Numbered from the stretch's first letter, positions 1-13,469 are shown. The stretch is DNA of 64,000 nt from Delphinus delphis (GCF_949987515.2 NC_082697.1:86612554-86676553), one strand, 5' to 3'. Notes: generated from the sequence alone by a model not told the origin. Made by a program: numbers and translations.

Positions 1-2254
1 GGCCCTGGACTCGGCAGGCAGAGGTGGGAGCCCGCCTCCTCGAGTACCAGGAGGGAGAACGGGAGGCATCCAGGGCCCGGCCCCCGACACACGTGGAGTG
101 TGTGGGTACCTGCCGCACCCCCCCCCCCGGTGGGGGCTCAGGAGAGGGCCAGGCAGTGCCCAGGCAAGCCTGGCAGGATTAGACGCTGTGCCCGCACCCT
201 GGTAGAGAGCCTGTGTGCCCCGGGGCTCTCGCGCTAACTCGGGGGGCTGTCGTGGTACGGGGTGGGGGGTCGCTGTGGGGTGGCGCTGTCCTGTGCCCTG
301 AAGCCCCGGGCTCGGCCTCCCGCGGTGAAGAGGCTTCTTCATTCCTTTGCGGTGCGCGGATGCTCTGGAGGTCGGGCCCGAGACGTGGGTGTGCTGTGAG
401 TCCCCTGTGACCGCCCATCTGCCCCTCTGACCGCGGTGGCTGCAGACAGGACCCTGGGGGAGGCTGTCGGCCAGGCCCCTGCAGGCTTTCTAGGGACCAC
501 AGAACTCCATTTGTTTCTCCGATCGTGAGCCGCTCGTCCTGCTGTGTCTGCTGTGCTTGTCTCCTCTTGTCACGGGGTCGGGGGTGTCTGCCTAGTCGTC
601 CCTGTGCAGATGGGACCTCTGGAGGTGCCGGGTGACCCTGCATGCTTTCCTCCCCGGGTGAGAGGAAACACCTAGGGTTTCATGTTCTAGAGTTTTGTTT
701 ACTTGACTCGAGCAAAGTTTTCCTTGGCATCCTCGTCATGGGCGGGTAGCAGCAGGGGTGTTGCCAGACAGGAGTGACCGGTACCTCACGGAGCGCTCTG
801 GAATCAGAACACACGGTCCTGCGGACGGAGCCCTGTACCTTTCTACACCTGCGGAAGCACAGTCCACATCCCAAGGTCAGACCTGGCCCTGCTCCTGCCG
901 GGCCTTGTGTGTGCGTCTCCTCCGCCCTTTCCGCCTGGCAGGGCGGGGGCCCCGCCAGCTTGCCGCTTCTGAAGGGGTCCTGCCAGGCCTGCCGTGGAGA
1001 TGCTGCCGTTCCATCCCTGCGCTTTTGGCTCTCGAGCCGAGTTCCCTCTGGCTCTGGGCCTAGAAAGATCGTCAGAGCACTGCCTGCCCCAGGTCTGTTT
1101 GGACCCCTGCGGGGCCTCTGCTATCTGTCTTCCTGGAGCAGGCGGGGGTGGGGTGAATGTGCTGCCTCCGCTCTGGCCGGTGGGTCAGTGCCAGGCGGCA
1201 CTTCCCCTCCCCCGTGATCCTAGGCGCCCTGGAGAAGAGGCCACGAGAAGGTGTCGTGCTGCCCCTCCGCTGGCATCTGCTGGCTCCCTCCTGGCTTCCT
1301 GTGGACGCAGGTCCCTGGGGAAGGGGATCAGTGGGGAGGGAGAGTGGGGTTAGCAGCACCGGGGCCGAGCAGTCGCCTCCTTCTGGGGCGACGGTGGATG
1401 GCCCTCCTCCTCCCTGGCCAGGAGAGCCCGGCGGCCAGCGGGGACTGGGGTGAAGGGGGTGGTCCTGGAGGAGCCGGCTGAGGGCCCCAGCAGCTCCCCA
1501 TGCTGCTCCTGGAGTTCAGGGGACACAGGGGCTTCAGTGCCAGGCAGGCAGCCCAGCTAGTAGCCCTGGGAGTTGGTTAATTGGAGTGGCCGTGCTGGGA
1601 CTTCGGTTGGCCACCGACCCGTCGTGGCCGAGGCTCCAGGCCAAGCCCTCAGCCCTCTCTCTGCTGGAGGTTAGTTGTGTTCTGTTGTTTCCAGCAAGTC
1701 CCATATCAAACACGACCTGAGAGGCCTCCACGCCTGCTCTAAGGACTCTTGATTAAACGCTGCCATTGGAGAGGCCATCCAGAGCTGCTCCTGACTGTCA
1801 TTCTCTCGAAGTGGCTGCTTGGGCTTTGGTTGTGAGTCCTTTCCTGATGAGCGGTTTGTTCTACGCGAGCTGGACGGCCTGGGGCCTGGCCTCTACCTCC
1901 CCGCCCCTGGCCCTGGGAGGGACCAGGGTCGCATCGCAGACAGTAGCCTGGCACTTGGGGCTCCACAGCTGATGACTCTGCCAGTTTTCAAGCAGAGCCA
2001 TTTGGTGAGATGAGCTGGGCTCCCGGCTGCAGGAAGTGGTGGAGCCAGCTGAGGACAAACGCGGCTCAGCTACAGAAGCGTGAAGTGATTAGTCTGGGAT
2101 CAGAGAGCTATCAAGGATATATGCAGACTGGAGCAAGCATCTGGCTTCCCGAAAAGCACTCGGGGAGAGCAGCCGCTTCTCGGGTCCAAACCCGGTCTCG
2201 CATTTGCTGTGAATTTATTGAAGTAGGCTCAGCGCATTCTTGCATCTGATGAGC
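1..2254. other. GC-rich intron, no element recognised
   Basis: Unique-looking GC-rich sequence with open frames in several phases, none of which resembles a known protein. There is an 11-base C run at 118-128. I recognised no interspersed repeat here. Confidence 0.5.
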
Positions 2255-2430
2255 GTGACCGAAAATGCATTTTATTTACTGCGTGCCTGTCGTGGGCCAG
2301 GAACTCAGCAGGCACTGGCTGTAGTTATCACAGACGGCGCCGCGGGTGGGCCTGTTCTTAGTCTTCAGGTGGGAGTTAGAGAGTTGAAGCCGCACGGCCA
2401 GTGCAGGGACGGTTCTGGGCCCCTGGTAGC
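2255..2430 (+). mobile_element. MIR SINE remnant
   Basis: Fragments resembling the MIR core are present in order: a TTATTTACTGCGTGCCTGTC-type start, GGGCCAGGAACTCAGCAGGCAC, then a degraded AGTTAGAGAGTTGAAG and CACACGGCCAG-like section. MIRs are ancient tRNA-derived SINEs shared by mammals. The edges are approximate. Confidence 0.5.
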
Positions 2431-5400
2431 TGAACTAGGTGCCCCCGCTGTGCTCCCAGGGCTCCCCCTGTGTGACCTGCAACACCTTCAGGAACCACCT
2501 GTTGCCCATGTCGCTGTCCCACCACGTCCATGTTGTGGGCACGGGGGGGGCAGGGCACGCCTTCTCCTTGGTGTCCCCCCTCCCCCCCCACAGCCATGCA
2601 GAGCACGTGTCTGCTGCAGCAGTTGACCCGTGGCCCCCGCTGGACAGGGGGCTACCGGTGGCACAGGTGTTAACGCCTTCCCCAAGGGAGGGAACGTTGG
2701 AGGAGCCCCTGAAGCAGGGGTTCGGGAGTCCTGGCCGCCCTCCTGTGCTCTTCCCTGGAAACACAGCCCTCGGGCCAGCCTTTGTGAGGCCCACGTCATT
2801 ACTCACGTGGACCCCTCTACTACAGAGCCTTCGTTTTAATTCAGTGTTCCTTTGAAATGCCCTGTTAGGCACACAGTGACACAGTTCGTCAGCCTGTTTG
2901 CCCGGCAGTGTGAAGCAGGGGTTGTTTGTCTTGAGGTCTGTGGTTTCTAGTGAAGCCCCCCCGAAGGCGGGCAGTGTGGTTGCCGTCCCGCCTGGCAGCG
3001 CACGCCGACGGCTGCGTGGGGCTGAGGAGGTGCTGGGCACTGCTGCTCGCGGCACCACCACTCCCCCGCAGAAGTAACTTGCTAACCCTGCGTGTTTAAA
3101 AGCTGCGAGTGGCAGTCGCAGGTGGGCCTCGGGAGCTGTCCTGGGCCTTCTCACGCCTGGGTTTTCAGAGTGGAGGCTGCGCCTGGCGTGGCCTCGCGCT
3201 CGGCGCCTCGAAGGGTCCACACGCACCGAGGTGGTCAGGACTGTTTCACGTCGCCGCTCACCCCATCCCTCGCCCTGTTCCTGACCCAGCCTTGGGCAGG
3301 AGCGGGCACTCCTGCTGTCCCAGGACCCTCCAGGGTCCCCGAGCGTGTGCTCCGAGGGGTGGGGCTTCCTGCCCCATCCTGTGGGTCTGTGACTGCCTGA
3401 GTTGTCATGTATTCAGAAGTGAAATTCGAAACTGCCCGTTTGGGGTCCAGTCTTTTAAATTTTGGATCAGTGAACTGGGAGCCTCTGTGAGGAGCTTTGG
3501 GTCAGCGGGCCACCCTTTAAGCCCTTTCTCACGTCCACTCTTACTTTAATCATCTCGCTACATCTCTACAGCTCCAGGGGCCCGTGCGGAGGGTGCTGAC
3601 CCCACCTCACGGGGGAGGAGCCGGTGAGGGATTTGGCAGCGGGCCACGCGGCAGTGGCAGTGGGACTGCCTGGGCTCCTGTGCCCTGTCAGCGCCCCCCA
3701 CCCTGGGCAGGAGATGCACTTTGTAGGAAGTAGCTCTGGAGCGTCGTTCCCTTCTTAGGGGACTGACTGACAGCCATGGACTCCTCTCACCTGCGGAACC
3801 ACAAACGTCAGCAGGGAGAAGGACGGCGGGCTGCGTGCTGATTGGCCTCTTCTCAGAAGCTGAGTGCTGGGCTGCTTTTAAATAGATGCTCTGAGCTGAC
3901 TTTTCAGGCAGGCTGTTGTACTGAGATATTAAGGCTGGCTAAATGTCAGGCTCTCTCTTGGTATTATCTCCTTAGTTTATTTTAAGAGCCGCCAGCAAGA
4001 GACCCCAGGAGACCATCGGGTAGAAACCAAGGCAGGAACTCAAACTGGTGTTATGACGGCGTCTAGGGGTCTCGTATCGCTCACTGCCTGGGCTTCTGGG
4101 GAAGCCTCTCTTCCGTCTGGGTGAGAAGGCCAGCAGTGAATCGTCATCTCCTGTGCGGAAACGCTCAGAGCCCTCCAGCTGTCTCCTCACCAGTTAGGAA
4201 CCACTTACCTTGGAGGACGTTTGTCAGCCGTTGAGTTAGCCAGACCTGTCCCCGGCTCACTGGGACGGGTGAGAACTCATGAATATGCAGAGGACACTTT
4301 AAAACTCTGTGTCACAAATCTTGTCCTGAAAATACAGGGGATCTCAGCTGCCTTGGGGAAGGCACTGTCACCAGCTGGACCCCTGGTGCCGGGGCACGGG
4401 TGGCCCCAGGCATGGCCCTGGCTTACAGGGCCCAGCCAGGACCGTGGCTGGGTGCCCCCTGTGCCCCGGGCCTCTGCGCTGCCGGCCCTGCCTGTGCCCA
4501 GGCCTCCTGCAGCGTCTGTGTCCGGGGCAGCGTGACACCTCGCTGCTGGCTCCCGGTGGCGAGTGTCTGCGCTTCCAGCTCGGAGAAGGCGGCCAGGCTG
4601 CCTCTCAAAGCCAGAGCTGGCTGCTTCAGCCCCTGAGTCCCAAAGCGCAGCTCTTGGCTGCCTGGTCCGTCTGAACCTTAATGGAGGGCCAGGCGGGGGC
4701 ACTGGCTTTCCTGAAGTAACTTAAAAGCTTTTGCCAGAGACGCAGAGGGTGCTGACTGTTGGTAGCTTTATTTACTCACCTCTGGGCGTGAGTGGTAAAC
4801 AGCTTTGCTTCTGGGCTCAGCGGGAACAGATTGCGAGGCTCTGCCTGATTGACTCCTTACCTGCAGGGATGCACGCTAGAGGACACCTGTCGATTCGGCG
4901 CCTCCTGCCAGGCCCGCTCTGAAATGGGCTCAGTTGCCTCCAGACCAGCTTTCTAGCACCAAGTGTTCCCATAAATCGTTGCTTGGAAATGTCGCTCAGC
5001 TCAGGCTGCGCCTCCCCTGGGATTGAAGTCTCTCCCCAGTGTGTGTCCTTGAAGGAGCCGGGCTCCTGCCGGCCAGGCTTCATCTCTGGCCCAGAAAACT
5101 CCCAGGACTGCCAGGTACGTTAGGTGGCCCTTTCCTGGTTGCAGGAAAAGGAAGCCCGACTGTAACCGACTCGGTAAACACAGAGGATGGCGCCTCTGCT
5201 AGTGGCTGGGAAATTGGTATTGGCCTCAGTCACAGAACCAGGAGTGCCTCTGCACTGTGGTGTCCCCCCACACCAGCCGCCCCCATTTCGCTTGCCACCA
5301 GACTTTTCCTGCGCTGGCCAGTTGGCTGCAGGTGTCCCGGAGCCTCTGTGCGGGCTGTCACTGCACTTCATGGCGCCCCCAAGCTGGCGCGGTCTCGTGC

Positions 5401-7766
5401 TTCCCTGGGGCCAGTTTCCACGCACAGAGATGACGTGTCCTGGCCATCCGCCCCGTTTTCTGTGCTTGCCCTATGGCCAGGGCGTGATGGGCACTCAGTC
5501 CCACAAGAGCTGGAGGGAACGACGAAGGGCCAGTTCCCCATCAGAGAGGAGAGCTGGAGACAGGCGCTGTGCGGTGACCGTCCACTGTGTCAGCCTTCTG
5601 CGTGACGGGTGCAGGTTTGGAGGCTGCGTAGCTGAGTGTAAGTCCTGTCCTGCCCCGTGCTTTACCAGCTGTGGCTGCCAGTGACTTACGGTGTCTTCAT
5701 CTGGGCAAGCGGGACTTACGATGCCCGTCCTGACCAGCCAGGCCGCCTCCGGAGGCTCCAGGACGGGTTCTGCTCTCCATCCGCTGGGGCCGCGCCTTCT
5801 CCGTCAGGAGCTGGCCGCCTGCAGCTGCCTGTTGGCCGTCAGCTGCCTGAGTGGCATGAGGCACTGCCTGGTTTGCCATTTCAGGACGCAGTGAGGAGAC
5901 AGTAAGTGGCAGTTCTCAAATAGCTGGAAACATTGCTTAGACTGTTCCGAGTATAAGATACGGGGAGGTTGTATGTGGAGACTTTGCATTATTGCCCACG
6001 TGTCCGCCTCTGTAAGCGGCACCCCATCAGGATTTAGCACTTCCCAGCCCCTGAAGGTTCCTTGTGCCCCAGGCATCGGCCACGTGCAGAGAACCCTGGC
6101 TCTGCCTTCTCTTGGTGGTTACTCTTCTGCGGGTGAGGCAGACCGAGACCGCCGCTGTGTTTGGGCTCAGCTGGGACGTCATCCTGCCAGCCCGGAGGCG
6201 GGAGGGACACGAGTGTCTCCCAAAGTCACGCGAGGCCCGGTCCCTCTGAAGCCCCCAGCTTCTGTGGCACTCGGTCCCTGTGGCACGAGCCAGTGCCCAG
6301 CAGTTGGCCTGTTGCTGGGGATACAGCAGGCGGGTCCCTGACTTCCTGGAGCTCATGCGCCGACGAGGGAGGCAAAACGGAAACAGCGGCCACGCTGCCC
6401 CCTCTGCCCCTGGAGGCTCCCGCGGGTCCTCGGGGCTCTGGCACCGACACCTACAGGCCACGCTCCAGGACTGCCCCGACCTGGCAGCAGCGTCAACCCA
6501 GTTGCCCTCGGAGCTGCTTATTCTGAGAGGCAGGAAGATACCTGGATGTGCTGAGGAGCTTCCTGCACACCTGGACCACGGTGCCGGCTCCATGTGCAGG
6601 GCGAGGGCTCCTCGGCGCTGCCGGGCTGAGCAGCCTGGGGGCTGTTGAAAGCCCCCTTGTGAGCCCGCCACCCTCCCTTAGGGCCACCGGGGAGGCTGAG
6701 GGGCAGCGAGCTGCCTGCGGCTCCTTCGCCCACCGGGGGCTGACCTTCCTCGCTGGTCCCAGCGCCGGCACGTCATGGGAACACAGAGGTTGCTGCTGCA
6801 TCTGTGGGGTGCAAACTGGCCATGAGATCTCAGAGCTGGAAAGGCCTTCAGAGCTCTGTGGTTCTGGCCCTGTGGATGCCGTGACGTGGCCCCTGACCTC
6901 CAGGGCCTGCCGTCTGGAGTGGCCAGCTCGGCTTGGAGAGGACGCTCCTCACAGGAGCCCCGTGGTCACCATGGTCTAGTCTCCTCGCGAAGCCCCCTGG
7001 TGCCGGAATGTGCGCCCGTCCCAGTCCCTGGTTGTGTAGCTGCACGTTTCCGTGAGCGCGTCCCGATGGGGCTCCACTTCGCGGCCATCCCCGCTGGACC
7101 GTCCGCCCCACGAGGAGGCCGTGGGTTCTGTGGACTGAGCCCCCACCCCTGGTCTCTGTGTCGGGCGCCCACCAGGGGATCTCTGTCCGCTCTCTGGCCC
7201 TGGGGGCGTCGGCGCCCTGTGTGCTGTGGCTTTGAGGCCTTCTTCTCCTGCTTTGCTCCTCCCCCATCCTCGCCTTTCCTAGCATGTGCTCCTGTTTACA
7301 AAGCTCTCTTGGAATGAGGCACCAAAATAATTATAATGTTTTACGTTTAAAAAAAGGCCTTGCTTTGTGTGTTGGGGAAACAAAGCAACGGAAGACACAG
7401 CTCCCAGCGTTGAAGCGGCTTCTCAGAACTATTCTTGTCAGCGGCTCAGAAAGCTGGGCTGGGGAGGGGCAGGCTCCCGCCTCTCGGAGGAGGACTTTGG
7501 CTTGGCGTCGAGAGCCCTGCCTGCACTGCCCACGCCTCCTGGGCCTGCTGACAGGCTTCGGCTGGGACTGGGGTGGGGGACTGCCCCGCGAGTCTGACTT
7601 TATTTCGCCCAGGAGGAAGCTGTGGATGGAGGGTTTTAAAGCCGGGGTCGGGGTGTATCGTGATCAGAACTCTTCTTTATTACGAGGCGTTATTTGGTGT
7701 GACCTACAGGGCGGGTCGTTGGCGTGGCAGCAGTGGGGACCAGACGGGCTGGAAGGAAGTAGTTTA
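2431..7766. other. GC-rich intron with small AT-richer pockets
   Basis: Mostly GC-rich sequence without a recognisable gene. AT-richer pockets occur near 3400-3560, 3870-3990 and 7300-7360. A weak MIR-like stretch (GCTGGGGATACAGCAGGCGG) lies near 6280-6400. The open frames have no recognisable domains and look like chance products of GC-rich DNA. Confidence 0.5.
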
Positions 7767-7770
7767 GGGC

Positions 7771-7928
7771 GTCCGGTGACGGGCCCGTGGTGCTGGGGAT
7801 GGGCTGGTGGCGGCAGCCACTGGGGGCAGGCGGCGGGGGGCTCTTGGGTGTCCAGTGACGGGCCCGTGGTGCTGGGGACGGGCTGGTGGCGGCAGCCACT
7901 GGGGGCAGGTGGCGGGGGGCTCTTGTAT
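7771..7928 (+). repeat. 79-bp direct tandem duplication
   Basis: Two near-identical copies begin at 7771 (GTCCGGTGACGGGCCC) and 7850 (GTCCAGTGACGGGCCC), so the period is 79 bases. Both contain the GGGCTGGTGGCGGCAGCCAC block followed by a G-rich tail. Only a few substitutions separate the copies, which suggests a fairly recent duplication. Confidence 0.9.
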
Positions 7929-10900
7929 GTCTGGCTTTTGAACCTGCATAGCTGGAGGTGCCTTTAATCCAGAGAATGTGGGAGGAGGGACAGGATTACC
8001 CAACGGCTTGGGCTTAATTTTGCTGCGTGGAAAGTTGAGGAGCCTCTGGGACCTCCTGAAGAGAGCCCACTGGGCATAGGACGATCAGGGCTGGCATCAG
8101 ACTGTGGGGTGAAGAGCAGTTTGAGGTTCCTCTGCCTGGGATGTTGACGGTGATGCCTGGGGGTGGTACCAGCAGGAGACGCGGAGAGCAGAGGGGCGCT
8201 TTGGGCAGTGCCTGGGGACATTCTCTTTTTGGGAGATGAGGGTCCCGGGGCAGCCCCGACAGGGCCCAGGGTCATGAGGCAGAGCCCCTTCAGGTGGCAT
8301 CTTCCAGCTCGGTCCCAGTTAAAGTGGGCGTGTGCTGTGACAGCCCTGCCTGGAGCGCCCAGGGGGGCATTTGTCAGGAGCCGTGGCAGGTGGGCCCGGA
8401 ATTGTCTCATCTCAAGGAACCGGAGAGGGAGGGAGGGAGGGAGGGAGGGCCCTTGTTTTGATTCTTCAAATAGGGGAAGAGTGGAGAGGGGAGGAGGGAG
8501 TTTTGCACAGGGGAGTTGTCGGGGCAGGCAGAACACGACAGCAGCAGGACAGGCACTGTTGGCGTGGACCCTGCCTTTGCAGAAGCGCTGCCTGGCGGAG
8601 AGCCCCCTCCAGCCCCTCGGGCACGGGGCTCTTCTTCGCTGACCTCTGAGCTGTGCCCGAGTTCGTAGGGCGGCCTATCGTGCTGGCGGCGTTTCCCAGT
8701 GGCGGGTCGCTACAGTGAGCCTGCGAGGAGTCTGGAGTCTCCGCCAAGGACTTTCAGCCCTGGTCTGCACAGAGGGTAGCACAGAGGACAGAGAAGGAGG
8801 TGGATGCATGAAAGAGAAGCTCTCGCTGCGATGCACGCAGCAGCAGGACGCTAGACAATCCGTCTGTGAGGCCCACCGTCGGCTTGGAGGGGCAGTTCAG
8901 CCAGTGACAGCACTGCGTGCAGAACGAAAGCTGTCAACAGGGCCTGCCTCCCAGGCTCCACCGGGGCCACCGAAGACGGGGGCTGGGCCAGCAGGAGTGA
9001 CCGGATGTACTTCCAGAACCACCAGCCAGACCTTCTGAGGGAAGGGGGCGTCGGAGCAGGGCTGAGGGGAAATTCCAGGAAGCCTGCACTTGGAGGCCTG
9101 TTGCCAGCGACCGTTTCTGTGGTGCTGGTTTGGGAGAGAATCGCATCGTAGAGCATTGAGAGGTGGGCCTCCAGGCCCCGACCCCAAGTCCGCCTGGCAG
9201 TGTTCGTGCCCCCTTAACGTACAGCCTGTGTGTGTGCACGCCCTGGGCCCCCGTGACTCTCCCATACGTGTGTGTTTGGGGCTGATAGTCCGCTTGTGCA
9301 CAGCGAGAGGGGGACAGAGGGCGGGCCTCCACTGCACGCAGGTCAGACCAGTGCTCTGGGAGCCGGGTGCAGGCCAGCTTGTGGGGAGGGGCTGCAGAGT
9401 GGAGGCTGGCTCTGTCCCCTGGGGCCGGGGGTCTGGGAGTGGCAGGCTCTCTGAAGGGGGTGTGGGCCGGGAGCCCAGAAAGAGGGCAGAAGGAGGTCCA
9501 GAGCCACTCGGTGCCCCGGGGTCGAGGGGTACGGTCATCTCCTTGGAGCTGCCCCAAGGGGCGCTGGGAGATAGGTGAGGAGGGCGGCGCTTGCGGGGCC
9601 GTTGCTCTGCGTGGGGCAGGGCCTGGGGTGCTGAACATCTTGCAGTCTTGGGGATGCTTGTGCATAGAAATGGATGATTTTTGTCCCGAAGGCCAGGGCG
9701 CCCCGGTGAGAAACAGGCCCTGGCACGTGCTTTCCCGCCCCGGCAGCTGCCGGCCTGCTGCGCTGTGGCTCTGGGCTGGCGTGTTGCCTGCGCTGTGCTC
9801 AGCTCGCCGCCTGTGGTTAGCACGAGGGTTCACCTGGATTGCGGAAGCTGCGTGGGGTGGGGGCCCCCAGGGAGCCGTGCTGAGGCAACAGCAGCTCCCC
9901 CAGCCCCTCAGCCCCCAGGGTCGTGCACAGTTTCTCCAGAAGGAGCGGCTCTGCTGAGACGGTGGCCGCTGGGGGAGCCTGAGGAGTTGACTCGGGGCGT
10001 CTCTCACCCAGCCTGCTGGCCTGGGGCTTCCCGGGGACGGGCTTCCTCCTGAGGTGCTGCCCGCACTGCTCCAGGCCTGAGTGCTTCTTGTGGCCCTTCT
10101 TCCTAGAGAAACCTTCTGAGTACCGGCACTTCCTCGGTGCCTGTGCTGTCCTCTCTGCCAGAGGCGGGCGTGGTGGAAAACCTGATGCATGGACACTGTG
10201 CTCACCTGCGGTCAGGATCCTCTTCTCTGGGCAGGGCCCCGGCTGGTCAGCTCCATGCGGTGGCGACACACCTGCCTTCCTGATTAAGGCCCTCTTCCTC
10301 GTTCTGGAGCGTGCGGTTCCTCCTCCGTGTGAAGTTGTGGCTCCGTCCTTTCTTCTCCTTGGTCCCCTCTGACTTTCGCTGCCCCCGCCACGCCCAGCTG
10401 CCGACACCAGCGTGGCGCGTGGCCTGGCCCTGCTTCGCCTGCGCCCACACGTGCACAGGCCCCGCCCTCTCTGGCTCCCCCCACCCCTGCCCCCCCACCC
10501 CCTGCCTGCGGGTGAGCGCCTGCGCCTGCTCGGCTGAGACACACACCCTCCCGGCCACGTCCTCGCTTGGGGGGCGGGGCTCTTTGGGTCTGATTTCGGA
10601 GACGTTTGTCGCAGTCCTGCGCCTCCTCCGTGTGGCGTGTCTCGGGTGCTTCAGGAGCACGAAGGTGAGTCAGGCTCGGGTCTTGCCCCTCCTGCGGCGT
10701 TCGATTCACACGCAGCCACCTGCTTACTTGGTCATCTGGCCCCTCTTCTCGCCCAGCCCGTGAGCGTGGCGGTGCCGGGAAGGAGCCGTGAGAGGCAGGG
10801 CCGCCCAGAGGTCACGGCAAGTCGGGGTGCGTGCGCTGTGGCCTGTTACGTGGTGGCCGGGCTCTCACACCACAGGGGGGAAATGCAGGAACGCTGGGGA

Positions 10901-11962
10901 TCCCGGACGGGGGGTGGGGCCAGGATTTGATTGCAGAAGCCGCCGCCGCCCGCCTCTGCAGGACCACGCCTCCGTCTGCAGGGGACGGCGGAGAGGCCTG
11001 CGCTTGCGGGGGGAGCATCCAGCCCCAGCCTGGCCCCTGAAGGGGCTCCTCCTCGTCAGGGCTGGCGTGTCTCCCTCTCAGAACGCGCTGTGCGGATGTC
11101 ATCTGCGGTGCCGCCTGACTGCCCTCCCGGGTGGGGTCGTGGCTCCTTTCGGGTGAGGTGGGGTACGGACCTGATATCTCCGTGCGGTCCGGCAGGGCTG
11201 GGATGCGGAGGGGAGGACAGAGCGGAAACGCCCGAGGTGCTGCCACCCCGGCTGTTTGGAATCCGCAGCCCCGGGGGCTCCCTAGTGCCTTGCTCCCGAC
11301 TGCTTCTGTGGGTCTGAGCTCATGCTTCAGTGCAGCACTGCCGTCCTGGGGGCAGAGTCTTCGAGAAAGTCTTTCTGAATAGTGCAGTAGTGTTCTCCTG
11401 AAAGCCCATCTTTGGCCCTGTCAGGATTGTAAGCTCCGTGCCACCCGTTGGCCTCGTAAGGCAGGTCAGCAACCCAAGGGACCAGGCTTTGTGGCACAGA
11501 TGGTCTCTGTCGTAAGCACTCAGCTCTGCTGTAGCCAGAGACGATTGCCAGTTCTCACCTACCTGGCTGTGCTCCAGGGAAACCCGACTGACGAAAACGG
11601 GCTGCAGACCAGATTTGTCCTGCAAGCTGTCGTTTTCTGGTCCTTGTTAAAAAGGAAGAAACACCCCACCATCTAGGTGGTGGAAGTGCCCATCTTCAAG
11701 GCGTGTCTGTCTGTCAGGTGAGGGCCATTCAGCCTCTGCTGTGGGGAAGGCAGCCCCGTGAGGGGGGCGACGGAGGCGACCAGCTCTTGCCAGGGAGGGG
11801 CCTGGGCCTGCGCTTCTTGTGCTCCTGGTGCGCAGAGCGCACCCCAGCCTTGACCGTGCGGGAGGATAGGAGCCGGGCCCGGGTTGGGAAGGTTCCCAGG
11901 GTCTCTGTCCTGAGGACACGTAAGCATGCCCTTAGGGATGGCACTGCCATTGGGCCAGTCAT
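7929..11962. other. GC-rich intron, no element recognised
   Basis: GC-rich sequence with a short GGGA tract at about 8425-8449. It contains a 423-codon minus-strand open frame (8934-10205) with no recognisable domain, which I take as chance. Many CpGs occur around 10380-10660, but they are less dense than in the blocks near 35.9 and 50.3 kb. Confidence 0.5.
8425..8449 (+). repeat. GGGA simple repeat
   Basis: About six tandem GGGA units, a short low-complexity purine tract. Confidence 0.85.
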
Positions 11963-11978
11963 CCTACATGTTCTTTTA

Positions 11979-12258
11979 TATTTTTTTAAATGTTTGGCTG
12001 CATTGGATCTTCCTTGCAGCACACGGGCTTTCTGTAGTTGCTGCGAGCAGGGGCTCCCCTTCATTGCGGTGCGCGGGCTTCTCATTGCGATGGCTTCTCT
12101 TGTTGCAGAGCACGGGCTCTGGGTGCACAGGCTTCAGTAGTTGTGGCGCACGGGCTTAGTTGCTCTGCGGCATGTGGGATCTTCCCAGACCAGGGCTCGA
12201 ACCCGTGTCCCCTGCACTGGCAGGCGGACTCCTAACCACTGCGCCACCAGGGAAGCCC
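11979..12258 (-). mobile_element. CHR-type tRNA-derived SINE with target-site duplication
   Basis: The element lies in reverse orientation. Its head (reverse complement of GGGGCTTCCCTGGTGG) ends near 12258, and the reversed B box GGCTCGAACC is at about 12194-12203, with the reversed A box near 12237-12247. The body carries the lineage's GCGGCATGTGGGATCTTCCC block. It is flanked by the direct repeat CTACATGTTCTTTTA at 11964-11978 and 12259-12273, the insertion duplication left by L1 machinery. CHR SINEs are typical of cetaceans, hippos and relatives. Confidence 0.92.
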
Positions 12259-12273
12259 CTACATGTTCTTTTA

Positions 12274-13200
12274 AAACCTTTTATTTTGAAGTAATATCAG
12301 ACTGACAGCAAGGTCTCAGAAATAGTGTGCAGCGTTCAGGTGCACTCTCCCCGCAGCGTCCCCTGACTCAGCATCCTGCACAGCCACAGTGCAGTTACCA
12401 GGAGCTAGACAGTGCGGCGGGACAGCCGTGTTCACTTCAGACTTCATTTGGAGTTTGCCGATTTCCCACGCCAGGATCCCACGTTGCGCGTTGGCTCGCC
12501 CCATCTCCCTCCTTGGTTTCTAACGTCTGGGACGGCGTGTCATCTCCTGGTTCCTTCCCGACCTCGAGTCTTCTGAAGAGCACTGGCCAGGGGTTTGTAG
12601 AATGTCCCGAGATTGGGGTGTGTGTGATTTTTCATCACCATTAGGTTGAGGTGTGAAAACCGCAGAAGTGATGCTGTGACTTCTCAAGGCATCGCGTGGG
12701 GGTACGTGGCGTTGGCGTTTTCTTGATCGCTCGCTCCTCCAGTGCAAGGCTGGGTGTTCCCCTCGTGATTAAGAAATACCTTGGGGCACATCCCGAGACT
12801 GTGCAAACACCCCGTTTCCCACTAATTTGAAGCTTTCATTGGAGGATGGGGCCTGCAGCACGTATTACCGTAGTGTTACGGTGGTGGTTTTCCAGTGCCT
12901 TTGTTTCTTCTACGTTTGTTGATTGGGCTTCTCAGAGGAGGACTTGTTCCTTCTCCCCATTTGTTTACTTGGTTGGTTGTTTATATTGGTGTGGACTTGT
13001 GTACTGATTTGAGCTTCGGCCTTTGGGAGCTCTTTCGAACGGGCTCGTGTGCCCGTTTGATTTGCTGCTGTCTGTTTCTGAGCCTTTCCTTTCTTTCTGG
13101 CACTGCACGATGCTCTGAAGTGGTGTCTTCCCTGCCCCTTTCACTTTTCCAGGGACCTTCCCGCTGGGACCGTTCTGACCTCCTCGTGTGTCATCTTTTT
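12274..13200 (-). mobile_element. Old L1 3' region, antisense
   Basis: It begins TTTTATTTTGAAGTAATATCAGACT and runs through blocks typical of the reversed 3' end of older mammalian L1M elements: CAGGATCCCACGTTGCG, GAAGAGCACTGGCCAG, GTAGAATGTCCC, AACACCCCGTTTCCCAC, CTTTGGGAGCTCTTTCGAAC, TTTCTGGCACTGCACGATGC. The CHR SINE above landed at its end. It is heavily diverged and non-coding. Confidence 0.75.
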
Positions 13201-13469
13201 CTTTGATATTGAGAAACCTGGCTGTCATTCCACACCCGCTCTTTACTTGTTCAGCCTAGTGTGTACACATGGTCTCTGTAGAGGCGCTAGCCCGTGACTG
13301 TGATGAGCGCGGGTGTGGCGTTTGTCCGCAGCCCCAGTCAGAACGCTGCCTCCCAGGGCCTGCCCCCCTCTCCCCGCCCCTCGCTGTTCTCTGGCTCATT
13401 TCAGGACGGTGGGCTCTTCATGCCAGTTCTCCCTGTTCTGGTCGGTTTTTCAGTAATCGGGTGCGGGAG

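Noticed and set aside
8934..10205. 423-codon open frame on the - strand
   Set aside because: Proline-, serine- and arginine-rich text typical of antisense reading of GC-rich DNA; overlapping frames of similar length exist and no domain is seen.
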